From contig JAUCBN010000011.1 in assembly GCA_035048815.1 (NCBI GenBank), forward strand, positions 18,182,001 through 18,246,000: 64,000 bases of DNA. The letters run 5' to 3'. Each line of letters starts with the position of its first letter. Positions within the stretch are counted from its first letter, which is position 1. Both the position numbers and the translations under genes were made by a program. This document shows positions 47,887 through 60,180 of this stretch, piece by piece. Source of the stretch: Abelmoschus esculentus (lineage: Eukaryota; Streptophyta; Magnoliopsida; Malvales; Malvaceae). Under the pieces are notes generated by a model, which saw only the letters and a program-made list of their open reading frames with translations, did no database searches and had not been told where the DNA came from.

Positions 47887-50405
47887 TGTAACACCCTAGA
47901 CCGGCCTATGCGAAGAGTCCGACCTAAAGTAGTCACATTTTTTTTCCAAAACGAATATATATAAAGCAAATACAAGATTCAACCAAAAATCAAGAAAACC
48001 TATAAGAATGACAGTTCCATCAAATCATATTTTCGACCATAATCCATATGGTCATAATAAACCGTTAATCTCTCAAAAGTAACATGCGTTCAAAACATTG
48101 CTCATAAAACGATCCATATCACAGTAATAAACACAATGAGTTAAAACCATTCAGTAACAAAATATAGGTATAACAGTAGCGAAAAAAAGGCACATGTCAC
48201 CATAACTAAAGACCCAGGAGATATATAAGCATTACATCAAAAGATAATCTGGGAGGTGTAGATCCTCCGAGTGCCAAATCCGGGATGCCTATCTATGATT
48301 ATCTGAAAGAGGAAGAAAACATGTATGAGCTATGGAGCTCAATGTGTTCCACAGTGCATAAAAATCACAGGTATAACGAATATATAATGATATCAGAAAA
48401 CAATGCATGAGATACATGGCATGATATACTACCCTCCAACCGATCTCTAGGATACGGTTCCCCAGAACAGTATCTAATACAGGCATTAACCTAAGCCCGA
48501 TGGGGCGAAGGTATCAGCCTAAGGAATCACCTTAGGTAACAGGCGGAATTACCCCGACTGTAACACGGGAACCGATATCAGGACGGAATTACCCTAACCG
48601 TATCTAGGAACCGTAAACAGGACGGAATTACCAGCTGGATCAAGGCTGAACCGAATAACAGGCACTACACATCATCCCAAACCCAAAGTAACAGGCATGC
48701 AATAATAACAGGTATAATGATGGCAGTGACAGTAATTACTCAGATATCGTGAAATGCTAAATTAGGACATGTCATACAAAATATATCAGGCATACCATAA
48801 ACAGAATATGGTCAGGTTGAACATATGTGTCTAGGTAAAATCCGGAAAATAATCATGTACACATGCTTGGTTTGTAAAAACGGTAAACATTAATATACAA
48901 CATATAGCACGTAAGGAAACACACCTCAAAAGAGTAGAAGCAAATAGGTGGTCTACTGGGCGGCTGAGCCTCGCTCTGCTGCAGTACTGGACCCTATAGG
49001 TACGCGATCAAATTTTATATCAATACAGGAATCTAGATACAGGATTTATTCACTAGAGATGAGAATACATATAGGTCACGATCGGATCACGAGTCGGGTC
49101 GAATCGGGAAGAACCGGGATGGGTCGGTACTCGATCGGGAGGACTATGAGATCCTACAAGTAAACAGGTATCGATATTAAACCCAGATTAAAACTCTAAA
49201 CTTAACTTAACTTAGAAGAAAAATTTGACTCAAGACTTTAAAGTCCAAAATGGAGGCTTTCGGGATTGAATTTCAAAAAACGGACTTCACGGATAGACTC
49301 AGGACGTCGAAAAACATAAAATAAGGGTTTTTGAAAATTTTGACTTTTTGGTTAAAGTCAACACTAACGTCAGCAAAGTCAACGCTGACGTCAGCTGCCA
49401 CGTCAGCAGTCAACGCTGATGTAAGCAGCCACGTTAGCAGTCAACGCTGACGTCATCTACCACGTCAACTGCAACGTCAACAGTCAACGCTGACGTCACT
49501 GGTCAACGGGTCGAGTCGGTCAACGAGTCGGGTCAACGGGTCGGTCAACGGGTCGGGTCTGGTCAACGGGTCGGTTAACGGGTCGATTCTGGTTAACGGG
49601 TCGGTTCGGTTCAGTTTAGGTTGGACCGGTTCGGTTTAGTTCAGGTTAGACCGGTTCGGTTCAGTTCGGGTTAGACCGGTTCGGTTTTACTCAGGTTGAC
49701 CGGTTTAGACCAGTTGGCTCCCGGCAGCCGTCCACGATGGCCGGAAATCACCCGTGACGGTGCGTGGAGCCCACACGCGGCCTAAAACGGCCGGAAACAG
49801 TCCTCTGAACTCACCAACTTGAACTTTTCCGACGAAGGGCTGAACGACGACGAACAGCGGCGGTAAGGGAGGGTTTTGATCGCCCGGGAACGGCGAGCAG
49901 GGCTGCGTGGTCGATGCGCCGGAAAGACGTTGACGATGGCCGGAACAGGTGAGGTTCGAAAGGGATTAACCCTAATCCTCGACGAACCTTCGGGCTTCGA
50001 TTCTCGGCTGAGGCGGCGGCGGTTGCGTGCGTCGAGAGAGGGGTTTTGGTCGCGAGACGGCGGCAAACACGGTGGTGGCGGCAGTACAGCACACGGACCG
50101 GCGGTGGAGGAGATCGGCGGTGGATCGAGGGGTTTGGTGAGGGAGAGGGGTTTTTGTTCGAAGGATCTAACTTTTAGATCTAAAAAGGATCCAATATGGT
50201 AACCCGATATATTTCGAATATTATTATTATTATTAATATCTGAAACAGGGATAGATTAAAAGCAAGTCACGGGATATTAACACTTAAGAGCTAACTAGCT
50301 CAGATGGTTGGGTCACAGGTTTAGCAAATTGAAGGTTGTGGGTTTGAAACCCCACAACCACACTTTTCCCCTTTTCTTTTTTTTTTCTAAATTTTAGGTG
50401 TTATA
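47887..50405 (-). repeat. 5' LTR of element F
   Basis: 2519 bp. It differs from the 3' LTR by scattered substitutions and by loss of 91 bp (corresponding to 42223-42313) between two AACTC direct repeats. Adjacent to the primer site. Confidence 0.95.
50289..50361 (+). repeat. tRNA-like sequence in the 5' LTR of F
   Basis: Second copy with TAGCTCAGATGG and GGTTTGAAACC. Compensating changes keep the terminal hairpin paired (GGTTGTGGG with CCCCACAACC). Confidence 0.65.
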
Positions 50406-50410
50406 GTTTT

Positions 50411-52931
50411 AAAAAGGGGGTTGGAGTCGCCATCAGTCACTTCGGTAGACCGGATACCATGAAACTAGAGATTTGAAATTAAAAAGGTTCGGGAATCGGT
50501 TATGATTAAAACGAAGAAGATATTTTTGAACCGCCAAAATTGGTACCTTTAACTAAAATTATCACATAATTAATTTTGGAATTTTCGAGTTAAAGTGGTG
50601 TTAAATCGATTATTCATTTAAAAATTCGGGTGTATTTTAACTTCTTTTTACTCAAAGGTAAACGCATACACCGCCACTACTACGCCTGGCGTCGGGCCCG
50701 TTAGACCGAATAAAGAATTAATTAATTCATTAATTAAAAGGTTGATTGTGAGTTCGATCGTACGATAATAAAATGCGTAAAAATAAATAAAACATGACAT
50801 AAAAGTAAATGAATAAATACAAACAAATAAATAAGCAAGATAATGTAAAAACAAATTAAACAATCTATGAAAGTAAATATGCATGGTGATTAGGATAAAT
50901 TTGAATAAACTCAAAAAAATGTTACTGTAAAAGGGGGAATTGAAATAAAATTGGAATTTCGGGTTTAAAACAGAAGTGAAAAATAAAGAAAGGACCTAAA
51001 ATTAATGACCAAAATAAAAACATTGCATACTAGGGGGTGAAAATGAGGAAAATAATGAAAACGGAAGACTAAATTAGAAGAAAGGTCCAAAATCGGTTAT
51101 TATGGTGACTATTCTATAAGACGCTTCAAAGTTCCGAGGACCCAAGGAGCAAAATCCATGACACAAAGAGGTTTAATGGTTGTAATAAAACCATTTTCAA
51201 AAGCCCTGAGTATAAAACATATTTTAATTTTTTTAAAAACATTTAATCCTTGAACCAAAGAAAAAAGGGAGGGAACCCTCCTTCTCCGTTCTGGAAAACC
51301 CAGAATCACTAAGAACACTCAAGGTGTTCTTCTGAGTTTTTCTAGAAATGAAGAACATCCCCCTATAGTCCTAGATTTCGGCCACCGTGAGTGGTGGCCG
51401 ACGATCAAAACCAAAACCCAAGAAGACTCATTCTCTTTAGAACCCCATTTGAAACCTTCCTAAACCCTTTCTATCAAAGTAAAAAAACACACAAAAAGCT
51501 CATTTATTTACAAGTCGAAAACTCAGAGTTGAAAGTTTGGAAAATGAGAGTAAAGAAAAAATACCCAATCTCTCCCTCCTTTTATGGGTTCACCACCGAG
51601 GCATAAAGCCCTTGTGTTTATCGCCGATTCAGAAGGGGAAACAAAGAGGGACCCTTCTCCTTTTGACTCACCCCTGAACCAGCAAAGTGGCCACAGGTTT
51701 ATTGTCGGTCGAAGAGAAGTCGACTGAGAACCACCGACAACCATTCCCTCGAAAGGTAAGAACGAAACAAAACCCTAAACTAGCTCTTCCTTTTTTTGCA
51801 TGCAAGAAAGAAAGAAAAGAAAGTAAAAAGGATTACATATTTCTGTATTCAATAATCTTAGTATCGAATGAATTACAATGGCTTGGGAATTTTTCTTTTA
51901 TATGTTTTTTCTGGTTACATAAAAAAATCAAAATTTTCATTTCGAATGTCTTGTTTTGGTTGTATTCATGTGAGGCTCTGATTCTAGTCTATTAGTCTGC
52001 TCTATAATCCTCTGAAAATTTATGTTTTTGGTTCACCGATTTGTACGTCCTTTTTCTGACACTTTACTTGTTTGCATGCTCACGCGACGATCAGCGACGA
52101 AGAGGAAAAGTAAGAGACAACGAAATTTGGATGGTCTAGCTCGTGGGTGCTACACGCGCATGATAGAAGGCGAACGGTCATATCCATAATTTGAAGAGAC
52201 GTGCGTGTGCCAAACGTATGCGTGAGGGATCTGGTGAGTCGCGCGTGTGGATCCAGAAGCTATTTCCTTATTCGATCTGAGTCGTTGGATCAAGGGTCAG
52301 ATCCAATGGCCCTCGCCACACGTGCACGTGAGGGATCTGGCGAGTCGTGCATGTGGATCCAGAAGCTTCTTCCTTGTTTGATTTGAGCCGTTGGATCGAA
52401 GGCCAGATCCAATAGCCCTCCTTTGGCTGCGCATAAGAGACAAGGAAATTGGATTAGGGTTTCATGTTGTAATTCCGTTTAGGCTCGAGTCATGTAATGT
52501 GTTTGGTGTTTAATTATCAGTTGGGGCTATTGGTTTTGGGTTTGAAACAGGTTGTAATTAAATATACTGAGTTTAAATTAAATGGACTAAAATAAAATAA
52601 GATGGGCTTATTTATTGTTTTTTTATTTAATATTTGAGTTTATTATTTATTTACTGTTATATATAATAATAATAAATATTATAATAATTAATAATATAAA
52701 AATTAAATAGTATTTATTAACTTAAGAAATAATATATATATGCATAGTAATTCTGTATTTTTCAAATAAAGTAATAAATTAAAATATAATATATAATCTT
52801 TTGTTTATTTTAATTAAACATAATTAACATTAATATTTTTTGGTCTTGATAACAATAACAATAAAGCCCGATATTTGAACAAGAATAAAATTAAAATCGG
52901 GTTTTTACCCCGGAAAAAATTAGTGAGTACA
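50411..52931 (-). repeat. 3' LTR of element C, inner part
   Basis: Resumes after the right GTTTT duplication with GGAGTCGCCATC and GGTAGACCGGATACCATGAAA, matching the corresponding part of B's LTR. It continues to GTGAGTACA at 52931. With the outer part the LTR is about 3 kb. A ~106-bp duplication (GTGAGGGATCTGG at 52222 and 52328) is internal. Confidence 0.8.
52222..52430. repeat. ~106-bp tandem duplication in the LTR of C
   Basis: GTGAGGGATCTGGYGAGTCG, TGTGGATCCAGAAGCT and CCAGATCCAAT-type blocks occur twice at an offset of about 106 bp. Non-coding. Confidence 0.75.
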
Positions 52932-52976
52932 GTTGCCCCTCTTTGCTTATCGTTGTAAAACAATGATGAAACAAAG
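52932..52976 (-). promoter_or_regulatory. Element C polypurine tract with 36-nt stem-loop
   Basis: In element sense CTTTGTTT, a bulged C, then ATCATTG pairs with CAACGAT then AAGCAAAG, with one wobble and one mismatch (52941-52976). It is followed by AAAGAGGGGCAAC and the LTR. Same length and position as in A and B. Confidence 0.78.
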
Positions 52977-53054
52977 ACAATAAGCACTAATTTTATCCGA
53001 CTTTCCTGTTTGGAGATGCTCTGATTGCTGATCATTGCAGCATTTGGCGGTCCC

Positions 53055-53425
53055 TCACTTTGAGCATATACCGTGATGGACGACCCCTCTCTTCGAGCGT
53101 ATACCATGATGAATGAAATCTCTCTTCGAGCGTATGTCATAGTGAACGGTCCCTCTCTTTGAGCGTATACCGTGGTGGATGAACCCTCTATTCGAGCGTA
53201 TGTCGTGATGTATGACCCCTCTCTTTGAGCGTATGTCATAGTGAATGGCCCATCTCTTCGAGCGTATACCGTGATGGGCGAACCCTATCTTTGAGCGTAT
53301 GTCGCGATGTATGACCACTCTCTTTGAGCGTATGTCATAGTGAATAGTCCCTCTCTTCGAGCGTATAACGTGATGGGCGACCCCTCTCTTCGAGCGTATG
53401 TCGCGTTTCTTCTTAATGCCTTGTT
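53055..53425. repeat. 33-bp tandem array of element C
   Basis: GAGCRTAT starts at 53062, 53095, 53128, 53161, 53194, 53227, 53260, 53293, 53326, 53359 and 53392, an exact 33-bp step. Because 33 is a multiple of three, two minus-strand frames are open (repeating HHGIRSKRG-like 11-residue units). This follows from the period and is not taken as a gene. Confidence 0.9.
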
Positions 53426-54128
53426 GTTCTTGGAATTGTTTCTTATCTACATTCCTGTAAAAGATGCATATGATGCGAAAAGTTGTGGATTAAAATTCTC
53501 CTATTCTATATGATGCATGTTCGGAGTAAATTGGAGGTTGCTTGAACGCCCCTCATCTTGTCTCTTTGGTTCCAACTTTCCCTTGTGAACCATGCCTACG
53601 TTAGGACTAAAGCTACCTGTCTTGGCGTCGTTATCTCTAAAAGTTTCTTCTTCAAAGCGATGCCCTTGAATTTGCTTCTTTCAAAGTTCCTATTTACGGG
53701 TTTTCACTTTGATAGTCATTCCTTCTTTTTTTCCTTTTTCTTTTTTCTTATCTTTTTTCTTTTTTTTTCTTTTTTCTTTTTTCTTTTTTCCTTTTTTCTT
53801 TTCTTTTTTATTATTTAGGCACCCTTTTCAATTTTCACCTTATAAACTTCAACACTCTGCTATCCCCATTGGTTTGTATGAGCTTGTTTGGATTTTCCTT
53901 CTCTCTAACCTGTGGTTGATAGGATGAACCATAACAATACCTGAAAATTCTTTGCTTATTGATATTCCCTATTAATTCATTTATGAATATATAAAAAAGA
54001 GATAAAAATAATGTACTAAGAATATTTAATATAACTATTTTCATTATATGTCAAAAAGTCGTGGTAAATGTGAAACATGTAAGAAAATGATTAAATTAAG
54101 CTTGAGACATAATTTGTGATATCGAAGT
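53426..54128 (-). other. Element C 3' region between the array and element D
   Basis: Non-coding. It holds a strong T-rich tract with CTTTTTT runs (53725-53815) like those in B and near 63080-63180, then AT-rich DNA up to the GAAGT at 54124-54128 that flanks D. Confidence 0.55.
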
Positions 54129-55154
54129 TGATGTGAACACATCTTCATCAGTATTTGATGTTGATCCAGAGGTCTTGCCTTTAGGACTAATTACACGATC
54201 TAAGGAAAATATTTCAGGGAAACACTCTTCCTTACTTGTACCAATATGATTAAATCATTCGATAATGTGTGTTCCTTAGGAGGTAGGACGTTTAATGTGT
54301 TACATGTTAATATATGACATATTAGATTATAATATATTTATTAGATGTGTTTATATATATATATATATAAATGTTACAGTAGCATAATGTTTCCATTATA
54401 TTACACTAATATTATACTAATATAACACTAATATAATATTTTTATTTTTTGTTTTGCATGGTCTGTTGCTGCTGTCGAATGCTTGTGCTTTAGGAGGTTT
54501 CCGATTCCATCTTTTCCACGTGAGTGGATAAGTATAAATTCAAATCTTTGGCCATATATTCCATCACATGTTAAATGTGATGCAACCGGCCATTTCAAAT
54601 GTTTGGCCAAGAAGCATGCCCTCCGAGTGGAAGTTAATGAATTCAAATTCATTTGAATTCAATTGATTATTATAATATATGTAATTAATTTATATAAAAA
54701 GGTTACACACTTTGATCAATAAAATTTTATTCGAGAATTCTTTCTCTTTTTGGTTCTTTTTAGAACTATTCGACACTCAATTCGTTGATTGTCTTTTGAT
54801 ACTTTGGGTTCCTAAATTAATATTTAGCGAGTCCAAGTCCTACGACGTTAAATTGATTTGATTCGGGTTCGTTCAACATATTGTTCGAGTTCTTTTGAGT
54901 TTAGCGTTTTCACCACCGACTGTTTTTGAAGTCTTCATCGTGGTCGTCGTTGAAGTTCTTTCCAAAACGCTAAAATTATCACCTATATATATATATTTTT
55001 ATGTCATTTGGTTCATTTTAAATTTACTACTAATAATTATGTCGTATAATTTTTGTTATCTTTTTGTCGTTTTTATTGTAGGAACGTGCCTACAACACTC
55101 CTAGATCCATAACAAATAAGGAAAGTCCGTTTCGACGAACTTCGCATTATATTA
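54129..55154 (+). repeat. 5' LTR of element D
   Basis: 1026 bp, TGATGTGAAC to CATTATATTA. It contains a TA-dinucleotide run near 54351-54368. Confidence 0.9.
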
Positions 55155-56038
55155 TGTGGTAATCAGAGCATAGGTTGTTTGATTCTTTGTAAGTTTCTGC
55201 ACGTCTAGTCTTGTAAGTTTGTATCAAATATATATATTTAAAAAAAATCAGATTCGAATATATATATATAAATCAGTTTTGAATATTTATATATAAAAAA
55301 AACAGTTTCGAATATTTTAAAAAATAGATTCGAAAAAAAAAGATTTGAAAAAAAATGATTCGAATTAAAAAAACAGATTCGAAAGAAATTATTATTATTA
55401 TTATTTTCTTTCTTTTCATATCTATATGTATTTAGTATTGTGTCTTTCTATAATTAGAAACTTTGTATGAACTCTGAATTGCAACTTCAATGTACTCGGA
55501 AATCGACGGAGCGTACTTTACATGTTTGTTCGGTGATAGGGACGTTATAAGCTCGTCTTTGTAGTAGGACTTTCTAACCTTTTCATTTTATCTTTTGTTC
55601 ATTTTAGTGTCATCTTCCTTATTGTCATTATTTTCTTTCTTTTCTTTTCTTTTCTTTTATTTTCCATCTTACTTGCCTTTTTCTTTTGTTTTCATGTCAT
55701 TTTTGGTGTCATCTTTGTTTTTGTTATTTGTTGCCCATATAGCCACACCATTATCACGAGTTTCGAGACGTTGAATTAGTTCTTTAAAGAGTTGATTTTC
55801 GAGAAAGTATAAGGGAAAAAGGCATTGAGCGTGTGAGATCAGAAGGGGAGACAAAAAAAGCCATTTAAGTATTATCCCAAGTGAAACACGAGCATTGAGT
55901 GTTATATTTTGAGCGCACTATTTCTTAGAATGATTATTACGAGACTTTTGGTTGTGTGTGCTGTGAGGACCTTTTACTTATTTTTCACTAACCGATAATA
56001 ATATTGTCTTTTTATTTGTTTGTTAGTGTTATTTGAAA
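55155..56038 (+). other. Element D leader
   Basis: Primer site at 55157-55169, then about 870 bp of non-coding DNA with repeated ATTCGAA blocks and an ATT microsatellite (55388-55405). Confidence 0.6.
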
Positions 56039-56950
56039 ATGATAGGTTCCGATGACAATACGGTTGACCAAAATCTACCATTTCTGTAGATGCAAGCCTT
56101 AGAAAGAATGATGCAACGAGTAATGGCTTCTGCCATAGAGCCATTGCAATCTAGGATGGATAGGCTTGATGGAGGTTCCAACTTTGTTCATGAAATATTG
56201 AATGAAAATGAAGTCGGTCCGTCACCGAGACAACATACTCCTAGACAAGGACGTGTACATCAGGTAGACGATAATTTGACTAAAATTAAGATTTCTATCC
56301 CTTGTTTTCAGGGACGTTCAGATCCTGGTGCGTACTTGGCTTGGGAAAGCAATGTTGAGCATACTTTCGAGTGTTATAACTACTCGGAACAGAAGAAGGT
56401 CCGATTAGCAGCAACAGAGTTTGTTGATTATTCCCTAATATGGTGAGATCAGTTATTGCTTAGCCGAAGGCATTCTGATGAAAGCCCCGTTGCGACGTGG
56501 AACGAGATGAAGCGAATAATGTGAAAGAGGTTTGTTCCTATTCATTATCATCGTGATTTGTTTCAAAAATTGCAAAATTTGAAACAGGAAAATAGGAGCG
56601 TTGAAGATTATTTTAAGGATATGGAGATGGCTATGATGTATGCAAATATCGAGGAGGATCGAGAAGCGACCATGGCATGTTTTCTAGCAGGGTTGAACAC
56701 CGAGATTGCCAACGTTGTTGAGATGCAACATTATGTTCAGGTTGATGATATGGTGCAAATGGCGATAAAAGTAGAATGAAAGCACCGAAGGAAGTCTTCG
56801 AATCGAGGTAATACTCCATTTAAATCTTATTCTAACCCTTTGTACACTCCTAACACTACCAGGAAGCAAGCACCACAACCGCTACTTTGAATTTGCGAAC
56901 AAGGCAAAACCAGCAAGCCCAAGGGCCCCGTTGTTGAAAATGGGCGTGGT
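56039..56950 (+). pseudogene. Element D gag, part before element E
   Basis: ATG at 56039 is followed 16 codons later by TAG (56087-56089). The frame reopens at MQALERMMQRV. Gag core blocks: KISIPCFQGRSDPGAYLAWE, YNYSEQKKVRLAATEFVDY, then after stops near 56444 and 56522, LQNLKQENRSVEDYFKDME and ANVVEMQHYVQVDDMV. Cut at 56950 by E. Confidence 0.85.
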
Positions 56951-58372
56951 TGTTAGAATATGCCCAAAGACCAATCATATGATGATTGTATGGGTACTTT
57001 TATTTACCAATTTTATTGAATAAAAGCATTGTCATTATTGTTTTCAGATATATGTGTCACATAAATTGAAAAAACAAAAGATCCTTATAATAATATATGT
57101 ATTATTATTAAAAGATCCTTAATCAAGTATTATTATGGGTATGGACAATAATAATACGCTTAAGACTAACATGTGATTAATTGATGACAATGAGTTATCA
57201 TTGACATAAAGATGTCAGAATTAATACGTGAATATATTAGTAGAGAATAATATATTGGATTGACCCACTATGAGCATATATCTTGGATTATTATGTGACG
57301 GTCACGATATTGCTCATAGTGACAACTATATGTATGATCCTTAGACTTGAGATTATTACTATCTCAACATATGTTGTTTTATGTTTTGATGCAGTTAAAT
57401 GTGTTTTGTAATTAGTTACACTATAAAAACTGACATTGGACATATTACAATGTATGTAGTGAGATGTGAATGATCAAGATAGGATTTGTCCTTCCTACAT
57501 AATAGGAAAATATATCAAAGGCCACTTGATTGAGTGAGACTAGAAATGCATGGCCATGCTTGAATATGTTGATATGAGATATCACAAATTTTTCATTAAA
57601 AGTAGTTCACTGTAGATATCAAGAAACATTAAAATAGGCTATACAAGTGTGACTATTCCAAGACTTGTGCCTATTAAAGATATAAAAGGACAAAAGGATA
57701 TAATACATTAAAAGAGTTGGTCACGGACATGATACATCGAATCATGATCTCTTGTAACTTAGATGACAATGATATATTGCTAGATGTTACTCATTGTTTG
57801 TAATATTAGAATTATTCTAATATTATAACTAACGTTACAATGAGCCTACAGGGTCACACACAACGGTTGAAAATGAGCAAAAATATATATGTATAAGTAG
57901 ATTATATTTAATCCCAAATTTTAAATATAAAGGATATAATTAAAGTAATTATATTCCTTTTCAAATTCAAATTAAATATAAATTCCGAAATTTAAGGAAA
58001 TAATAATATTAATTATTTTCTAAACAAACTCCGAATCAAACTCTTATACCTAGGGTTACACCTATATAAAGGATCTTTTGGTCTAACAGCCAGAACAAAG
58101 AATTCTGAATTACCAAATCTTAGAATCTCGAAAAATAGTTTTTCGCGATTTTGCTTTATCAATCGGGTGAACTGAGTAAAGGCCAAGACGATATTCGTGG
58201 AGGCTAAAGATTCGAATTGTTGAACGATCGTGATTGTCGCAAATCCAATTGTTGTTTTTTTTGTTGCTTATCAAGGAACCCAATGTAAGTCATCGCGTCT
58301 CTTCCTCCCGATTTCGGATTAAACGTACATGGATCACTGGAAAGACCATCGTAATTTTATTCCGCTGCGCCA
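56951..58372 (+). mobile_element. Element E, solo LTR inserted in the gag of D
   Basis: About 1.42 kb that interrupts gag and starts TGTTAGAATATGCCC, a copia-style LTR start. It ends near TTATTCCGCTGCGCCA, has no internal coding domain and has no second copy nearby. A TSD could not be shown: GTGGT on the left, TGGGG or GGGGT on the right. The right boundary is uncertain by 1-2 bases and strand is nominal. A solo LTR would arise by recombination between two LTRs. Confidence 0.65.
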
Positions 58373-59118
58373 TGGGGTATGTCGGCGGTCCCAATAGTAG
58401 TAAGCAACTAGTGGTGTCACAAGAGCGAACACGAGATATCCAGTTTTTCAAGTGTCTAGGACGAGGACATATCGCCAGTCAGTGCCCAAACCACAGGACC
58501 ATGTTGATGATGGAAAATGGCGAGATCGAGTCTAAGTTTGAGGATGACGATCAGATTCCACCTCTAGTAGGTGATGAAGAGGACGATGACAATATGCAGA
58601 CTTTTGCCACCGAAGAAGCACTTGTTGTCAAGAGAAGCTTGAACACTCAACCAATTCAGGATGAACAACAACGAGAGAACATCTTTCATACAAGGTGCCT
58701 CGTGAATGATAAGGTATGTGTTGTGATTATCAATAGTGGTAGTTGCACTAATGTTGCTAGTTCTATTATGGTTGACAAGCTAGGTTTGAAAACGACAAAG
58801 CACCCAAATCCTTATAAGTTATAGTGGTTGAATGATAGAGGAGAGATTAGAGTGACCAAGCAGGTTATAGTTCCGTTTGCCATTGGAAAGTACAAGGATG
58901 AAGTACTTTACGATGTCGTTTCGATGGACGCGAGCCATTTGTTGTTAGGACGTCCATGACAGTTCGATAAGAGGACTATGCATGATGGCTTCACGAATAA
59001 GTATTCTTTTTTACATGCAGGCAAAAAGATCACCTTGGCACCATTGACTCCGAGTCAAGTGCAAGAAGACCAAGTGAGGTTGCGAAAGAATATAGAAGAA
59101 TCGTGAGGGGAAAAGAAG
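58373..59118 (+). pseudogene. Element D gag zinc knuckle and protease
   Basis: FFKCLGRGHIASQCP is a zinc knuckle in which the first Cys is Phe. After an acidic linker, RENIFHTRCLVNDKVC leads to VIINSGSCTNVAS. The catalytic Asp expected before the Gly-Ser is Asn here (AAT near 58731), as by a G-to-A change. TAG at 58822-58824 and TGA near 58959 break the frame. Inactive protease expected. Confidence 0.83.
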
Positions 59119-60180
59119 ATGAATGTGTACGCGAGCAAAAAAGAAATCAGGAAATGTCTTTCTTCTCAGCTTTCTGTACTTGTTTTGATATTTAAGGATA
59201 ATTGTTTATTGGCTGAGATTTCTAGTGATTTGCCTGCTTCAATTTCATCTCTTTTGCAGGATTTTAAGGACGTGTTTCCGGATGAAGCACCTAAGGGATT
59301 GCCCCCTATTCGTGGCATTGAGCACCAGATTGACTTTATTCTAGGTGCCACAATTTCGAATAGACCAGCATACCGAAGTAACCCCAAAGAGATAAAGGAG
59401 CTTCAACGATAGATTTCTGAGTTGTTGGAAAAAGGTTACATTCGAGAGAGTCTGAATCCGTGTGCTTTACCAGTGTTGTTGGCATCGAAGAAAGATGGAA
59501 CTTGGAGGATGTGTGTTGATTGTCGAGCAGTGAACCAGATTACAATCAAGTACCAACATCCCATTCCTCGACTCAATGACATGTTGGATGAGTTATGTGG
59601 AGCGACTATCTTCTCCAAAATTAACCTGAAGAGTAGGTAACATCGGATTCGCATGAGAGAAGGTGAAGAATGGTAGATCGCCTTGAAAACCAAGCTAGGT
59701 TTGTACGAATGGTTAGTCATGCCTTTTGGTTTAACTAATGCACCTAGTACTTTTATGCGATTGATGAATCACGTTTTGCAATCTTTTATTGGTAAGTTTT
59801 GTGTTGTATATTTTGATGACATCATGATTTATAGCAAGACTTTACCTGATCATGTAGAACATTTGCGAGCTATTTTGCAGACTTTGCGAGAAGAGAAGTT
59901 GTTTGGTAACATGGAGAAATGTGTGTTTTTTACTGACAAGCTTACATTTCTTGGTTATATTTTTAGTTCTCAGGGAGTTGAAGTTGATCTTGAGAAGGTC
60001 AAGGCGATTCAGGAGTGACCACGACCGACTTCAGTTAGTCAGGTTAGATCGTTTCATGGTTTAGCCAGCTTTTATCGTCGGTTTGTTCCCCATTTTAGTT
60101 CTATTACCGCTCCCTTAACAGGGATTATAAAGAAGAATTTAGTCTTCTCTTGGGGTAAAGAACAAGAAGATGCCTTTCTG
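59119..60180 (+). pseudogene. Element D reverse transcriptase remnant
   Basis: Motifs in order: PDEAPKGLPPIRGIEHQID, stop at 59410-59412, GYIRESLNPCALPVLLASKK, WRMCVDCRAVNQITIKYQHP, IFSKINLKSR (stop at 59638-59640), LYEWLVMPFGLTNAPSTFM and VVYFDDIMIYSK. A TGA at 60016-60018 replaces an expected Trp in the IQEW context. The Asp-Asp of the polymerase site is kept. Confidence 0.9.

Larger units (their letters stand above)
40297..50405 (-). mobile_element. Element F, chromovirus (Tekay/Del-like) Ty3/gypsy element inside C's LTR
   Basis: LTRs at 40297-42907 and 47887-50405 with a perfect GTTTT duplication (40292-40296 and 50406-50410). Primer site at 47869-47881 (minus strand TTGGTATCAGAGC, initiator Met) and purine tract at 42908-42921 (minus strand TATAGGGAGAGAGT). 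Order on the minus strand is gag, protease, RT, RNase H, integrase, chromodomain-like tail, which places it among chromoviruses. Long LTRs and sequence style suggest Tekay/Del. The frame is interrupted by many stops. Confidence 0.94.

Noticed and set aside
52814..53318. Long minus-strand frames over the 33-bp array as a repeat protein gene
   Set aside because: Openness in two frames follows from a period divisible by three. Noted as a finding, not annotated as a gene.
53055..53425. 33-bp repeats as a CRISPR array
   Set aside because: Units are directly adjacent with no unique spacers, in a plant retrotransposon.
58234..58372. N-terminal part of an open frame that continues into D gag-protease
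   Set aside because: This part belongs to the LTR of element E. The frame across the junction is accidental.
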